DNA of 50,274 nt from Gammaproteobacteria bacterium (GTDB taxonomy: Bacteria; Pseudomonadota; Gammaproteobacteria; Granulosicoccales; Granulosicoccaceae). The notes below the pieces were generated by a model, which did no database searches, was not told the DNA's origin, and saw nothing but the letters and a program-made list of their open reading frames with translations. The position numbers and the translations under genes were made by a program. Below are positions 1 to 8,701 of this stretch, piece after piece (within the stretch, counting starts at the first letter, position 1; each line of letters begins with the position of its first letter). The stretch covers positions 1-50,274 of the forward strand of contig JAHQVR010000111.1 in the NCBI GenBank assembly GCA_019634245.1. Reading direction: 5' to 3'.

Positions 1-155
1 CCCTCGATGGCAGAGGCAAGATCCGCCAGGCTTACTTGAACACTTTCGGCATGTGAATGACCAAAAAACAGAGTGCATACAAACACAAGAATGAGTTTAT
101 AAGAGTTAATTTTTAACTCCTTGGCGAAACAGCCTAAAACGTGGATAGAGCTCAT
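1..155 (-). CDS. Partial secreted protein, N-terminus only
   Basis: An open frame enters from the left edge on the minus strand and reaches an ATG at 155, giving 51 residues. After a basic stretch (KELKINSYK) comes a hydrophobic segment (LILVFVCTLFFG) ending HSHA, which reads as a Sec signal peptide with cleavage before ESVQ. The mature part seen (SVQVSLADLASAIEG) is too short to assign. A Shine-Dalgarno-like AAGGAG lies inside the frame just before LKIN, so the true start might be a non-ATG codon there. It diverges from the TauE-like gene. Function unknown. Confidence 0.5.
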   Translation of the reverse strand, partial: MSSIHVLGCFAKELKINSYKLILVFVCTLFFGHSHAESVQVSLADLASAIE

Positions 156-321
156 TATTCCAAGTATTTTTGCAACACACTGCAAATGAATGATGCGTAT
201 TTGGCAATACCGAACAAATGAGAGTAAAAGTAACAAGGATTGTAGAATTTCTTTCGAATTCTGGTGCAATCCTGCGCAGTGAGAAGCTATATTACGGTTA
301 AAACCTCGCGAACTGTTCTTA

Positions 322-1056
322 ATGAACCTGGAAACCCTATTTTTTATTTTACTCGGCGCATTCGCCGGAGGATTTGTAAACGGTTTCGCAGGCTTTGGCA
401 CCTCACTGTTTTCACTGGGCTGGTGGCTTCAGGTCATGCCACCACTCGAGGCCGTGGCTACCTCTTTGATTATGGCTCTAGTGAGCGGTTTTCAGGGAAT
501 GCTTCTAGTTAGAAACAACATTGATTGGCCTGTGCTTCTGCGGTTCCTAGTTCCAGCCCTCGCAGGCATACCGATCGGTCTAGTACTTCTTTCGTATTTA
601 AATTCTACTGTTCTTACCCTCCTGGTGGCCTCTTTTCTAATAATGTACGGTGGCTTCTTTTCGATAAAAAGAAAGCTACCTAACTTAACAACACCCACAC
701 CCAAGCTCGATGTTTCAGTCGGATTTGCCGGAGGTATACTCGGTGCAGTGGCGGGACTCTCAGGTGCACTTCCAACGGTTCTATGCTCGATGCGACCATG
801 GCCAAAGTTGCAGCAAAGAGCGCTATTGCAACCCTTCAATTATATAATTCTCGGTCTATCGGCGTTTCTGCTCATATTCAAAGGGGCCTACACCGCAAGT
901 GCGGTTAAGACGATGATCATTGCTTTTCCAGTTACCCTATTGGCGTCTTTACTCGGGATGTTGTTCTACCAGAAAGTCAATGATGCGCAATTCCGACGCC
1001 TGTTGATCTCGCTTATGCTCGTTTCAGGCATCCTGCTAATTCTTCGCACCCTATAA
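322..1056 (+). CDS. Sulfite exporter TauE/SafE family permease
   Basis: 244 residues, almost entirely hydrophobic, with about seven or eight membrane segments. The N-terminal pattern GAFAGGFVNGFAGFGTSLF and a second half starting with GFAGGILGAVAGLSGALPTV are the two internally related halves typical of TauE/SafE (DUF81) permeases. Members move sulfite, sulfoacetate or other small organic anions across the inner membrane. The Sox cluster starts about 1 kb downstream, so export of a sulfur oxyanion is plausible, but the two are separated by another gene and no shared promoter is visible. Substrate is inferred only. Confidence 0.85.
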   Translation: MNLETLFFILLGAFAGGFVNGFAGFGTSLFSLGWWLQVMPPLEAVATSLIMALVSGFQGMLLVRNNIDWPVLLRFLVPALAGIPIGLVLLSYLNSTVLTLLVASFLIMYGGFFSIKRKLPNLTTPTPKLDVSVGFAGGILGAVAGLSGALPTVLCSMRPWPKLQQRALLQPFNYIILGLSAFLLIFKGAYTASAVKTMIIAFPVTLLASLLGMLFYQKVNDAQFRRLLISLMLVSGILLILRTL

Positions 1057-1339
1057 CCGTTCCGTGCTTTCGCGCTATGGCGCTATGGGGTCGGACCTAC
1101 GGAAGTGTTTGATCTACCGATTTTTTCTAGCCAATTAAGCGTCGTATATGAGCGTAAAAACCCGCGGTTCTTGCAAGGGAGATAAGCCAGGTAAAAACGG
1201 TATATTTTTCAAGTATATGGAAATCCATCCATTCACCAATCCCAATTAGGTTTTTAACAATATTTATCTAGTATTCAAACGGTTATCATGGTCTGACCCG
1301 GATATACTAGTGGGACGATTAATTGTGAGGGTATGAGTG

Positions 1340-1741
1340 ATGGATCTGATGAAAATGGGTAAGGAATTATTGGGCGACAAATTGGCAGATAGCGGCGCTC
1401 TGGAAGGCTTATCAAAGCTTACCGGTGGCGGTGATGGACTCGACTTGGGCGCTTTGACAGACAAGCTCAAGGCTGCTGGCCTGGGTGGCAAGCTCGATTC
1501 GTGGTTAGGTGATGGCGACAACGAAGCAGTATCTGGTGAAGAGATTAAAAACGCTCTGGGCGCTGACAAAGTGGCCGAAATGGCTTCTTCTATGGGTGTT
1601 GACGAAGACACGGCTGCCAATCAGCTCACTGACCTACTCCCAAATTTGCTTGATAAAGCGAGCAGTGGAGGGTCCTTGCTGGACAAGTTTGGTGGAGCCA
1701 GTGCAGCGTTAGATGCGGCCAAAGGTTTCCTTAATAAGTAG
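1340..1741 (+). CDS. YidB-like (DUF937) protein
   Basis: 133 residues, Gly/Leu/Asp/Lys rich and acidic. The C-terminal part (EIKNALGADKVAEMASSMGVDEDTAANQLTDLLP) matches the YidB/DUF937 helical domain, in which a small helical unit is followed by a Gly-rich tail; here the tail is GGSLLDKFGGASAALDAAKGFL. I chose the ATG at 1340 because GAGGG at 1327-1331 sits eight bases upstream; a GTG at 1337 is also in frame. No signal peptide, so cytoplasmic. The family role is not established. It stands alone between TauE and the sox genes. Confidence 0.75.
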   Translation: MDLMKMGKELLGDKLADSGALEGLSKLTGGGDGLDLGALTDKLKAAGLGGKLDSWLGDGDNEAVSGEEIKNALGADKVAEMASSMGVDEDTAANQLTDLLPNLLDKASSGGSLLDKFGGASAALDAAKGFLNK

Positions 1742-1830
1742 CGCATCAATTCAGATAGTTACTAAACTATCCTTGATGACTGAAGGCTCGAGCCCCTCTT
1801 AAACGGTGCTCGAGCTATTCAGCCGTTTGC

Positions 1831-2082
1831 CTATGGATCCGCACATACATTAGGCGTACCCGTCAGTTGAAACACGCTGGTAGCCACCAAGCGATGCTCA
1901 CTTCTCAATGATGGGTGTTGACCTCCCCATTGCTTCCCCACCGTTTGAGACCGCTTCTCAATAGCAAGCTTGTTTTCGCTATGGTCTGAAATCAGCGACT
2001 GTGCGCCAGTTACCGAACCCTGGAGGGCAACTTCAAGAACTTGCACTTGATAATTGAGCAAAGAAATTACATTGTGTACCAT
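1831..2082 (-). CDS. Possible small hypothetical protein
   Basis: An open frame of 83 codons (ATG at 2082, or 2091 for 86) on the minus strand, divergent from the soxS-like gene. The translation starts with a plausible amphipathic helix (VISLLNYQVQVLEVALQG) and then a polar tail ending NVCADP. I recognise no family. It fills the otherwise empty 348-base gap between the YidB-like gene and soxS, but its 5' end sits on the soxS start region, so it could equally be chance. Two copies of the palindrome GCTCGAGC (1786-1793 and 1808-1815) lie just past its stop, without a T-run. Confidence 0.25.
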   Translation of the reverse strand: MVHNVISLLNYQVQVLEVALQGSVTGAQSLISDHSENKLAIEKRSQTVGKQWGGQHPSLRSEHRLVATSVFQLTGTPNVCADP

Positions 2083-2089
2083 TGTGAGC

Positions 2090-2440
2090 ATGCCACTTAA
2101 ACAATTTCTTTCGACACCTCTACTCGTACTGTTTCTTTGGAGCTATGCCGGCGTTGCTAACGCGGCTGAATTGCTGGTTGTTGAGCAACCCAATTGCCCT
2201 TACTGCGATCGATTCCATGCGGAAATTGCGCCAGCTTATCCAAACACCGTTGAAGGCAGACGAGCACCTCTGCGAATAGTGCAGCTCGGTGATCCTATCG
2301 AGAACATCAAACCAGCAACGGTAACACCAACATTTATTCTGGTGGATAACAACCAAGAAGTAGATCGGCTAGTTGGCTATCCGGGGGACGATTACTTCTG
2401 GTTTCTAATCGGTGAAATGCTACAAAAACTACCCCAATGA
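2090..2440 (+). CDS. soxS: SoxS-like periplasmic thioredoxin-fold protein
   Basis: 116 residues from the ATG at 2090, chosen because it opens a clean signal peptide (PLKQFLSTPLLVLFLWSYAG, cleavage after ANA); an upstream TTG at 2054 would bury it. The mature protein has a thioredoxin-type redox motif CPYC (C36, C39) and a cis-Pro loop (TPT), a short form like the SoxS thioredoxins of sox operons. SoxS proteins reduce periplasmic partners and keep SoxY active. The stop overlaps the start of the next gene by four bases (ATGA), so the two are translationally coupled. SoxS rather than another DsbC/TlpA relative rests on context. Confidence 0.75.
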   Translation: MPLKQFLSTPLLVLFLWSYAGVANAAELLVVEQPNCPYCDRFHAEIAPAYPNTVEGRRAPLRIVQLGDPIENIKPATVTPTFILVDNNQEVDRLVGYPGDDYFWFLIGEMLQKLPQ

Positions 2441-2781
2441 ATCTTCCGAATGCCAGCCGTGAAACAAACGCTCCAGACTTTAGTTCGCTACAAGCACAAG
2501 CCAATCGTGCGAGTAAGTTACTTCGCTCTCTTTCTCATGAGACACGCCTATCGATACTGTGTATGTTGTCAGAACAAGAAATGTCTGTATCCGAAATTGA
2601 AGAAATCGTCGGACTACCCCAAGCAACGGTTTCTCAACAACTCGCCCGTTTAAGATTGGATGACTTAGTAGTGACACGACGTGAGGGTAGACAGGTGTAC
2701 TACAGAATTGCCAATGAAGATATTAAAACCATCATAGATACACTTCATGAACTTTTTTGTAAACCAACCAACAACCGATAG
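2437..2781 (+). CDS. ArsR-family persulfide-sensor-type regulator (SqrR/BigR-like)
   Basis: 114 residues with a complete winged-helix HTH: SLSHETRLSILCMLSEQEMSV, then LPQATVSQQLARL as the recognition helix and the wing RREGRQVYYRI. Two cysteines, C42 in the helix after LSI and C108 near the C-terminus (HELFC), match the spacing of the conserved cysteine pair in SqrR/BigR-type repressors, which form a tri- or tetrasulfide bridge with reactive sulfur and leave DNA. It is coupled to the soxS-like gene and points toward the sox operon, so it probably represses that operon when no reduced sulfur is present. The corresponding Sox name would be SoxR. Confidence 0.85.
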   Translation: MNLPNASRETNAPDFSSLQAQANRASKLLRSLSHETRLSILCMLSEQEMSVSEIEEIVGLPQATVSQQLARLRLDDLVVTRREGRQVYYRIANEDIKTIIDTLHELFCKPTNNR

Positions 2782-2799
2782 AGCTAGACGCGCAACTAA

Positions 2800-4152
2800 T
2801 TATTCAAACTCCATAGACCGGAATATTCGATCCGCATTCAATCCCGCTAGCTCATCAAACGTATCTAAATGTGCGTAAACCGATTGATCGATGTTGTATG
2901 CATCAATCAATGAGCCGCCATCTTCCAGAATTTTCCCTATTTCTTGGCGCATGTATTTTAAATAATCGATCGTCCAGGTTTCAACCACCTCTATGGTGGT
3001 TGGATGACCATGCCCAGGGATGATCACCTGAGCATCAAGAGCTTTGAACGCCCGCCAAGTTTCTATCCAACCGGCTGTATCAGTATCATCAAACACAGGT
3101 AGCAGACGTTCATGAAAAGCCATATCTCCTGCGATCATCAATTGTCGCTTGGGCAACCAGACTTGAGTGTCTCCGGGACTGTGCGACGGGCCGAGATAAA
3201 GAACTTCTACTGCCATATCGCCTAGATTGAGTTCATAACGATCCTCAAAGGTAATGTCGGGAGCTGAAAGCACCGTACCCATAGACTTATCTCTATTTCG
3301 GCTTTTCATACGATCCAACACGGCCTGACCATGTGCAGCCATTACCGACGCTGTATCAACATGGGCGATTACTTTCGCACCCTGTTCCTGCCAATAATTC
3401 GTACCAAGCATCGCATGACCCTGACCATTCTCTAACACAACATATTCAACGGGCAGTGATGTAATTGTTTTTATTTCTTCGTGCAAAGCTTTCGCGAGCA
3501 AGTAGTTATCGCTGGCATTCACAACCAATACCGCATCGCTTCCAATCACAAACGAAAGATTATTGTTATGACCTGAGTTTTCGTAAGTAGGTGGCGCCGT
3601 AGCACCGATTGCAGACCAGACGCCTGATTGCACCTCAATCGGTTGTCGAAAGAGCATCGAACCTACCATTTCATCAGTGGCCGCAACCGGTAAATTTGCA
3701 TCCAACCAGGCTGGAAATCCATCTTGATAGTTGTAGACTCGTGTGTACCCCATGCGCTTCAACGTCGCCGCTGCCAAAGGGCTGCGTAAATTTGTTCCGC
3801 AATACACGACTATTTCGGTGTTCAAATCTGGAATCGTTTCGCCAATTCGAAATTCCAGCCAACCACGGCTTAGTGCGTGCGTGCGACGACCCACATCGAT
3901 CAAACCGCCCGTATGAGCGATTTCAAACTCAGTACGGACATCAATCAGTTCTATTTGTGGGTTTGCTTTGGATAGCTCCAGTAGCTCTGCGGTCGTGATA
4001 TCGACAACGTTTGATTCAGCAGCAGCCAGCCAATCCTCGCCCCTGAGCAACAATTCATCAGCAGAGGTAGCGTTGGATAGAATGAGGCTTGCGAGCAAGA
4101 AGCAACAAAGCTGGAAGAATCTAGAAAAGCTCAACGGCTGAGTGAGCATCAT
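2800..4152 (-). CDS. Exported rhodanese plus metallo-beta-lactamase-fold protein with a degenerate zinc motif
   Basis: 450 residues. A signal peptide (FFQLCCFLLASLILSNATSA) is followed by a rhodanese domain at about 50-155 with the catalytic loop CGTNLRS (C118). An MBL-fold domain runs from about 170 to 430. The usual HxHxDH motif is replaced by NGQGHA at 242-247, in gap-free register with the family pattern, while later ligand positions survive (H324 in SHSPGD, D343 in AGD, H381/H383 in PGHGH). It is the last gene of the sox run, ten bases after the neighbouring MBL protein. Related SoxH-like hydrolases are found in sox operons; their substrate is unclear. One-metal or non-catalytic use is possible. 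Confidence 0.8.
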   Translation of the reverse strand: MMLTQPLSFSRFFQLCCFLLASLILSNATSADELLLRGEDWLAAAESNVVDITTAELLELSKANPQIELIDVRTEFEIAHTGGLIDVGRRTHALSRGWLEFRIGETIPDLNTEIVVYCGTNLRSPLAAATLKRMGYTRVYNYQDGFPAWLDANLPVAATDEMVGSMLFRQPIEVQSGVWSAIGATAPPTYENSGHNNNLSFVIGSDAVLVVNASDNYLLAKALHEEIKTITSLPVEYVVLENGQGHAMLGTNYWQEQGAKVIAHVDTASVMAAHGQAVLDRMKSRNRDKSMGTVLSAPDITFEDRYELNLGDMAVEVLYLGPSHSPGDTQVWLPKRQLMIAGDMAFHERLLPVFDDTDTAGWIETWRAFKALDAQVIIPGHGHPTTIEVVETWTIDYLKYMRQEIGKILEDGGSLIDAYNIDQSVYAHLDTFDELAGLNADRIFRSMEFE

Positions 4153-4162
4153 CTATCCATCT

Positions 4163-5098
4163 CTAAAGCGTACCAGCGCTAAATTTAAACGCTGTGCCAT
4201 TGGATTCAACACGACCCAAGCCAGGTGTTGATAGGTGGTAGGCAACCACTGGTGTTTGATCGGCGGCTAACCGGTCCAAAAGGGTTCTACGTGACAACGC
4301 TGCAGCCTCCGGATCCTGGTCGGTTGGCCATGCCCAGTCCGGTTTTTGGAAGGAAAGTACTTCATGAGTGACCGCATCACCGATCACCACTACAGATTGT
4401 GACCCTTGATGTATGGCAAAAGAAGTATGCCCTGGAGTGTGTCCATGAGTATCGATCGCTTCTACACCTGGAACGATTTCGTCACCCCATTCAAATCGCT
4501 GCAGTTGCGCATCAATTAATGGCAGGCGGTTACGAGCTCCAGCAACCATGCCGAGCTGATTTTCTGGGGCACTATTCAGAGTATCTTCAGACATCCAGAA
4601 ATCAAACTCACTATGATGCATATGATAAGTGGCATCTGGACACATCAATTCATCAAAATCATCAACCAAACCCCAAAGGTGATCTGGGTGCGCATGCGTA
4701 AAGACAACATCGGTAACCTCTTGGGGATCAATACCGAGTTCATCAAACTGTGATGGAAGTAGACCCACTGTATCTAAAAATTGACTCCCAGAACCTACAT
4801 CAAAAAGCACCAGCCGATCCTGTGTCCTCCACAGTGTGATATTGCATGGTGGTTTGTGTTCAATTGAGGATAGATCAGCAACTCCAAGTATCTCCACCGC
4901 CTCTTGAGCAATCTCTGGATTGTTGGCTAGAAAATTCAAGGACAACGACAAATAGCCATCGGAGAGTAAATATAAGGAGCCGTCGCCTAACTCCTGCACA
5001 GTGGGCTCTGTGGCTCGAAGTGCTGGAGGGAGTAAAAAGACACCGGTTGCGGCAGCCAGTTTCAATATCAGTCGCCGTTTATCGTCCACGGAATTCAT
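4163..5098 (-). CDS. SoxH-like exported metallo-beta-lactamase-fold hydrolase
   Basis: 311 residues. The N-terminus KRRLILKLAAATGVFLLPPA is a Tat-like signal. The MBL zinc motif is intact (THAHPDHLWG), followed by THGHTPGH, GDAVTH and a late His (AYHLST). MBL-fold proteins of this type accompany sox genes and are called SoxH; they are not essential for thiosulfate oxidation in studied systems and probably act on a glutathione-like or polysulfide thioester in the periplasm. It lies 107 bases after soxB and ten before the rhodanese-MBL gene, on the same strand. Unlike that neighbour, all metal ligands are present. Confidence 0.8.
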   Translation of the reverse strand: MNSVDDKRRLILKLAAATGVFLLPPALRATEPTVQELGDGSLYLLSDGYLSLSLNFLANNPEIAQEAVEILGVADLSSIEHKPPCNITLWRTQDRLVLFDVGSGSQFLDTVGLLPSQFDELGIDPQEVTDVVFTHAHPDHLWGLVDDFDELMCPDATYHMHHSEFDFWMSEDTLNSAPENQLGMVAGARNRLPLIDAQLQRFEWGDEIVPGVEAIDTHGHTPGHTSFAIHQGSQSVVVIGDAVTHEVLSFQKPDWAWPTDQDPEAAALSRRTLLDRLAADQTPVVAYHLSTPGLGRVESNGTAFKFSAGTL

Positions 5099-5205
5099 CG
5101 TATTCCCCTACGTTGTTTACCACCGGCTATCGATGCATTGACTGACGATCTGCTAACTTTAGAAAGCTTTGCTGTTCGTACCAGTTAAAAGATTGCGCCT
5201 TCAGA

Positions 5206-6891
5206 TCAATCTACTTTCACCGCACCATTCGGTTTTATATCAATGACATCCTGCTTGGTAATATACGATTCCATCAAGTCGTATATGGGTGGTCCCTCAA
5301 CTCCTTCATTGACCGACGCCCAACCGGCCACCACATAGTTTTTTGAAGGGTCTATTGATTCGCCGGTTGCGAGGATCGTCATGTCGTTTATACGGTCACC
5401 CATTGACGCATCAGGTGTGCAGGTATAACCCATTCCTCCCACACGGACCATGTCCCCGCCTTGTTGGAAAAAAGGGTCCGGATTAAATAGGTTATCGCAC
5501 ACGTCTTCCAGAATTTCTTTGATGCGGGCGCCTGTGAATTCCAACCGATAGACCTCTGGGTAGCTCATTGCTGTTTGGGTGTAGAGATCTTCAACCGTAA
5601 TATCATCACCTGGCAGTAGAGTGGTACCCCAACGAAAGCCAGGGCTGAAGGACAACTCAGCGTCTCGCTCAACCATCATGCCTTCACAAATTAAGTCGTC
5701 CCAGGTGCCGTTAAAATTTCCGCGTCGATACAACATCGATTCAGTTTTTCCGATCACACGCGAGAGCTCATCTTCATAGGGTGCTCGAACTTCATCGATT
5801 TTGGCACGCATCTGTGGATCTGGGTCTATCACATCGGAGAATACTGGAATGACTGTAGAGTTGTAGTCCACTATCTTTCCACCTTTGACGTCCAGGTCTA
5901 CTCGGCCCAGATATTTTCCATGAGATCCGCTGGCTAGAATCAAGGTCTGGCCAACTTGAATCGCTTCGGGGATGGCATCGTGGGTATGGCCCGTTAAAAT
6001 AACGTCTATGCCTGGCACCGTGGCCGCAAGTTTTCTATCGACATCAAACCCATTGTGTGACAGCAGAACCACCACATCGGCACCACCTGCTCGAGCGGCT
6101 TCCACATTGGCCTGCAGTGCATCGAGGCGCAATCCAAAAGACCATTGCGGAAACATCCATCGAGGGTTTGCAATCGGTGTATATGGCATTGCTTGACCAA
6201 TAACCGCAACAGTAGAATCACCCACTTGGTGAATCGAAGTACTCTCGAAAACCGGTTCCTCCCAATCGGTATCGACAATGTTGCTGGCTAGAAACGGAAA
6301 CGCCAGGTTATCAACAATTTCCATTAGCCTGTCGGTACCTAAAGTGAATTCCCAATGTCCAACCATCGCATCTGGCTTTAGTAGGTCGAAGCAATCGACC
6401 ATGTCCTGTGCATCGGTTTTAAGCGCTGTGTAAGAGCCCTGCCAGGTATCACCACCATCGAGTAGCAGAACATTGTTGTCGCCGCGCTCCGCCCTAATTG
6501 CGTTAACCAATGTAGCTGTTCGATCCAAGCCACCCAACCTGCCATAGGTGCGGGCCATAGCAACGTAGTCCACCATCGTATGGGCGTACGCCAATGCGCT
6601 GCCCGGCTCAAGACCGAAATGTTTTAGGAAATCTTCACCGACCAGATGAGGTGGAATACCTGCATAGTCGCCAACCCCAATATTTTCAGAAGGAGGTCGG
6701 AAATACAGCGGTTTTAATTGCGCATGACAGTCAGTGATATGTAGAAGTGTAATCTTGCCTTTGGCATCAAAGGCAAGAAGATCATCTTGCGTAAGTTTCT
6801 GCTGTGCACTGGAACGAAGAGGAAAACCTCCAAGTCCAGTTAAGCCCGCAGCGACACAGGCAAACTGGAGAAAATCTCGTCGAGTGTGCAT
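5206..6891 (-). CDS. soxB: SoxB, sulfur-carrier thiosulfohydrolase
   Basis: 561 residues, usual SoxB length. The Tat signal is TRRDFLQFACVAAGLTGLGG. The dimanganese site of the 5'-nucleotidase fold is visible: ITDCHAQLKPLYFRP (D54, H56), LLDGGDTWQGS, GHWEFTLG (the SoxB form of the family GNHE box), LLSHNG and LTGHTHDAIP. The C-terminal nucleotidase domain starts around residue 380. SoxB hydrolyses the sulfone from the SoxY-cysteine S-thiosulfonate and releases sulfate in the periplasm. It follows soxA by 53 bases. Assignment is firm. Confidence 0.97.
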   Translation of the reverse strand: MHTRRDFLQFACVAAGLTGLGGFPLRSSAQQKLTQDDLLAFDAKGKITLLHITDCHAQLKPLYFRPPSENIGVGDYAGIPPHLVGEDFLKHFGLEPGSALAYAHTMVDYVAMARTYGRLGGLDRTATLVNAIRAERGDNNVLLLDGGDTWQGSYTALKTDAQDMVDCFDLLKPDAMVGHWEFTLGTDRLMEIVDNLAFPFLASNIVDTDWEEPVFESTSIHQVGDSTVAVIGQAMPYTPIANPRWMFPQWSFGLRLDALQANVEAARAGGADVVVLLSHNGFDVDRKLAATVPGIDVILTGHTHDAIPEAIQVGQTLILASGSHGKYLGRVDLDVKGGKIVDYNSTVIPVFSDVIDPDPQMRAKIDEVRAPYEDELSRVIGKTESMLYRRGNFNGTWDDLICEGMMVERDAELSFSPGFRWGTTLLPGDDITVEDLYTQTAMSYPEVYRLEFTGARIKEILEDVCDNLFNPDPFFQQGGDMVRVGGMGYTCTPDASMGDRINDMTILATGESIDPSKNYVVAGWASVNEGVEGPPIYDLMESYITKQDVIDIKPNGAVKVD

Positions 6892-6944
6892 TTACGGCGA
6901 CAACAACCCTTGGTTAAAGGCGGCAATGTTGTCTAACAACTGAA

Positions 6945-7796
6945 TTACTGTCGAACCGCAGGTGTTTCCACAGATAGACCGGTACCACGCCAGGTGGTGT
7001 ACACCTCTAATGCCATCAATTCATCGGAAAAGGCGGCGGGAAATTCAGCTCGAGTATCTCGAATGCAACCACGAAACCGATTGTGTAATGAGATCAAGTT
7101 GCCCTGCTTGAGCCGGAAGGTGGGGAACCCGTTAACATTACCCTGACTTAAATGGTCAGCACGAATGTACTTACCGTTATTCTTTTCGTGGCACGATGCA
7201 CAAGACAGATTCAACTGACCGGTTCTTCGGTAGTAGACTTCTTTTCCGCTTTCCCACCACTTCTGCATCTCACCCTCAGAAAGATCAACCGAAACAGGCT
7301 TACCTAATGATTGATGTTTAATAAAGGCTGTTAGGGGCTTCTGGCCACCTTTGTCGAATGGATAGGCTTCGGCACCCATGTTTTCAACACGGCAGTGATT
7401 GATTTGCAATTCCACATTTATCGGCCTGCCATTTTTAGCATCCCATTTTGGGTAAGACGCACCCACATCAGCCATTGATACAGCTGCATCGTCGTGACAA
7501 GAAGCGCACGACTTACCAGCCGTACCTTCCACTGTGTTCCAGATGTCTTCACCCTGAGACACTCCAAGCATACCGGGATTGTCAAAGGTGTCGGTTTCCA
7601 TGGCTCGTGTAGAGTCTGTTCGATAGTGCCATCCAGAGATGACTTCATCCAGCGGATGTCCTTCCGGTGGAGCCGTGCGGGTGGTCATCTCCACTTCACC
7701 GTCGATCACTAACGTATCATCAACAGGAGCAGCCAAGGCAAACGCCACAGGAACCGCACAACTTAGAAGAACTACCGTTTTATGAGTTATTTTCAC
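6945..7796 (-). CDS. soxA: SoxA, dihaem cytochrome subunit of SoxAX
   Basis: 283 residues with a Sec signal ending at FALAAPV. Two haem motifs, CASCH at 97-101 and 199-203, plus the active-site cysteine C244 in FRGCIRDTRAE, which carries the persulfide ligand of the catalytic haem. This is the two-haem SoxA type. With SoxX it oxidatively joins thiosulfate to the SoxY cysteine. An unpaired C135 sits in the NHCRVENMG motif conserved in the family. soxZ lies 86 bases upstream and soxB 53 downstream. Confidence 0.97.
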   Translation of the reverse strand: MKITHKTVVLLSCAVPVAFALAAPVDDTLVIDGEVEMTTRTAPPEGHPLDEVISGWHYRTDSTRAMETDTFDNPGMLGVSQGEDIWNTVEGTAGKSCASCHDDAAVSMADVGASYPKWDAKNGRPINVELQINHCRVENMGAEAYPFDKGGQKPLTAFIKHQSLGKPVSVDLSEGEMQKWWESGKEVYYRRTGQLNLSCASCHEKNNGKYIRADHLSQGNVNGFPTFRLKQGNLISLHNRFRGCIRDTRAEFPAAFSDELMALEVYTTWRGTGLSVETPAVRQ

Positions 7797-7882
7797 CGAA
7801 TTTCTCCACCAATCTGCTCTTGGTACCCTTGCGGGTTATTTGCAGCTTTTTAGCCGACTAGTTACTTCATCAAGGTATTTAA

Positions 7883-8209
7883 TCAAGACAGTGCGATTTC
7901 TTTGGTCGCCTCAGTCACGTTGCCATCATCATCCGTCCAACTGAATTTGAAGGTACCTGCTTCATTCACTTTGGCAGTGAATTGAAAATACGGGTTCGCC
8001 GAAACAGCTGGGTCGATATCGGCAGAGAACACCGTGGTGCCATTAAATTCACAGGCAAACTTATTAACAATCATACGTGGGATAAGGTTTCCTTCTTTAT
8101 CCTTACGCAGTCCGGTCTCCATCTTGTGACTTAGCAGCGTTTTGATGGTGATCACCTCACCTGCTGCCGCTGATTTTGGTACTTTAATTCTGGGTTTTGC
8201 TGATGCCAT
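7883..8209 (-). CDS. soxZ: SoxZ, sulfur-carrier complex subunit
   Basis: 108 residues, the normal size. The beginning PRIKVPKSAAAGEVITIKTLLSHKMETG and the phrase VFSADIDPAVSANPYFQF are characteristic of SoxZ, an immunoglobulin-like beta protein that pairs with SoxY. It has no signal peptide, which is normal: SoxZ is carried out by the Tat route together with SoxY. It starts 19 bases after the soxY stop, so the two are co-translated. The zinc- or metal-free beta sandwich has no catalytic residues of its own. Confidence 0.97.
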   Translation of the reverse strand: MASAKPRIKVPKSAAAGEVITIKTLLSHKMETGLRKDKEGNLIPRMIVNKFACEFNGTTVFSADIDPAVSANPYFQFTAKVNEAGTFKFSWTDDDGNVTEATKEIALS

Positions 8210-8228
8210 GAGTGCAATTCTATCGGCG

Positions 8229-8678
8229 TTATCCGCCGCAGCCTCCGATGGTTACTTTCACGTTATTGCTCATTTTATATACATCGCCATTAGACAGCTT
8301 TGCCACCGCAACAACATTCTGGGTTTTAGCCAACCGCATACGCGTTGAGGCCTTCGCCTCCCCACTCACTGGAGAGAAGTTAAAGGTAACGACTTCCGGA
8401 TTCGGGTTGCCATCAGCGAAAATTATCACTGAGTCTACATAGTCACTATCGGTCATCGGACTATCCACCGATACAGAGATGGGAACACTGTTTCCGTTTT
8501 CTGCAATTTCGGGTGTCGTTAGTGTTAGCACGCCTTCAGCGGGCTCTTTGCCACCGGCGAATTCTGCAATAGCAGCTTCAACGTCTTCGACAGTAGCGAA
8601 TGCACGACCGGTACCGAAGAACGCACCAACAGCGACGCTTGCGCCTGCAGTAAGTACTTGTCTTCTAGTGAGATTCAT
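8229..8678 (-). CDS. soxY: SoxY, thiosulfate-binding sulfur carrier
   Basis: 149 residues. Tat signal (TRRQVLTAGASVAVGAFFGTG, cleavage after FA). The C-terminus ends in the flexible GGCGG arm whose cysteine (C147) carries the covalent sulfur intermediates between SoxAX, SoxB and, where present, SoxCD. Central beta sandwich with DSPMTDSDYVDSVIIFADGNPNPEVVTF, typical of the family. It lies 23 bases after soxX and 19 before soxZ. Confidence 0.97.
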   Translation of the reverse strand: MNLTRRQVLTAGASVAVGAFFGTGRAFATVEDVEAAIAEFAGGKEPAEGVLTLTTPEIAENGNSVPISVSVDSPMTDSDYVDSVIIFADGNPNPEVVTFNFSPVSGEAKASTRMRLAKTQNVVAVAKLSNGDVYKMSNNVKVTIGGCGG

Positions 8679-8701
8679 TAAATGCTCTCCAAAAAATTCA
8701 G

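Noticed and set aside
1786..1815. Two GCTCGAGC palindromes as a terminator after the YidB-like gene
   Set aside because: Fourteen-base loop and no following T-run; each word is itself a palindrome, so pairing is not distinctive.
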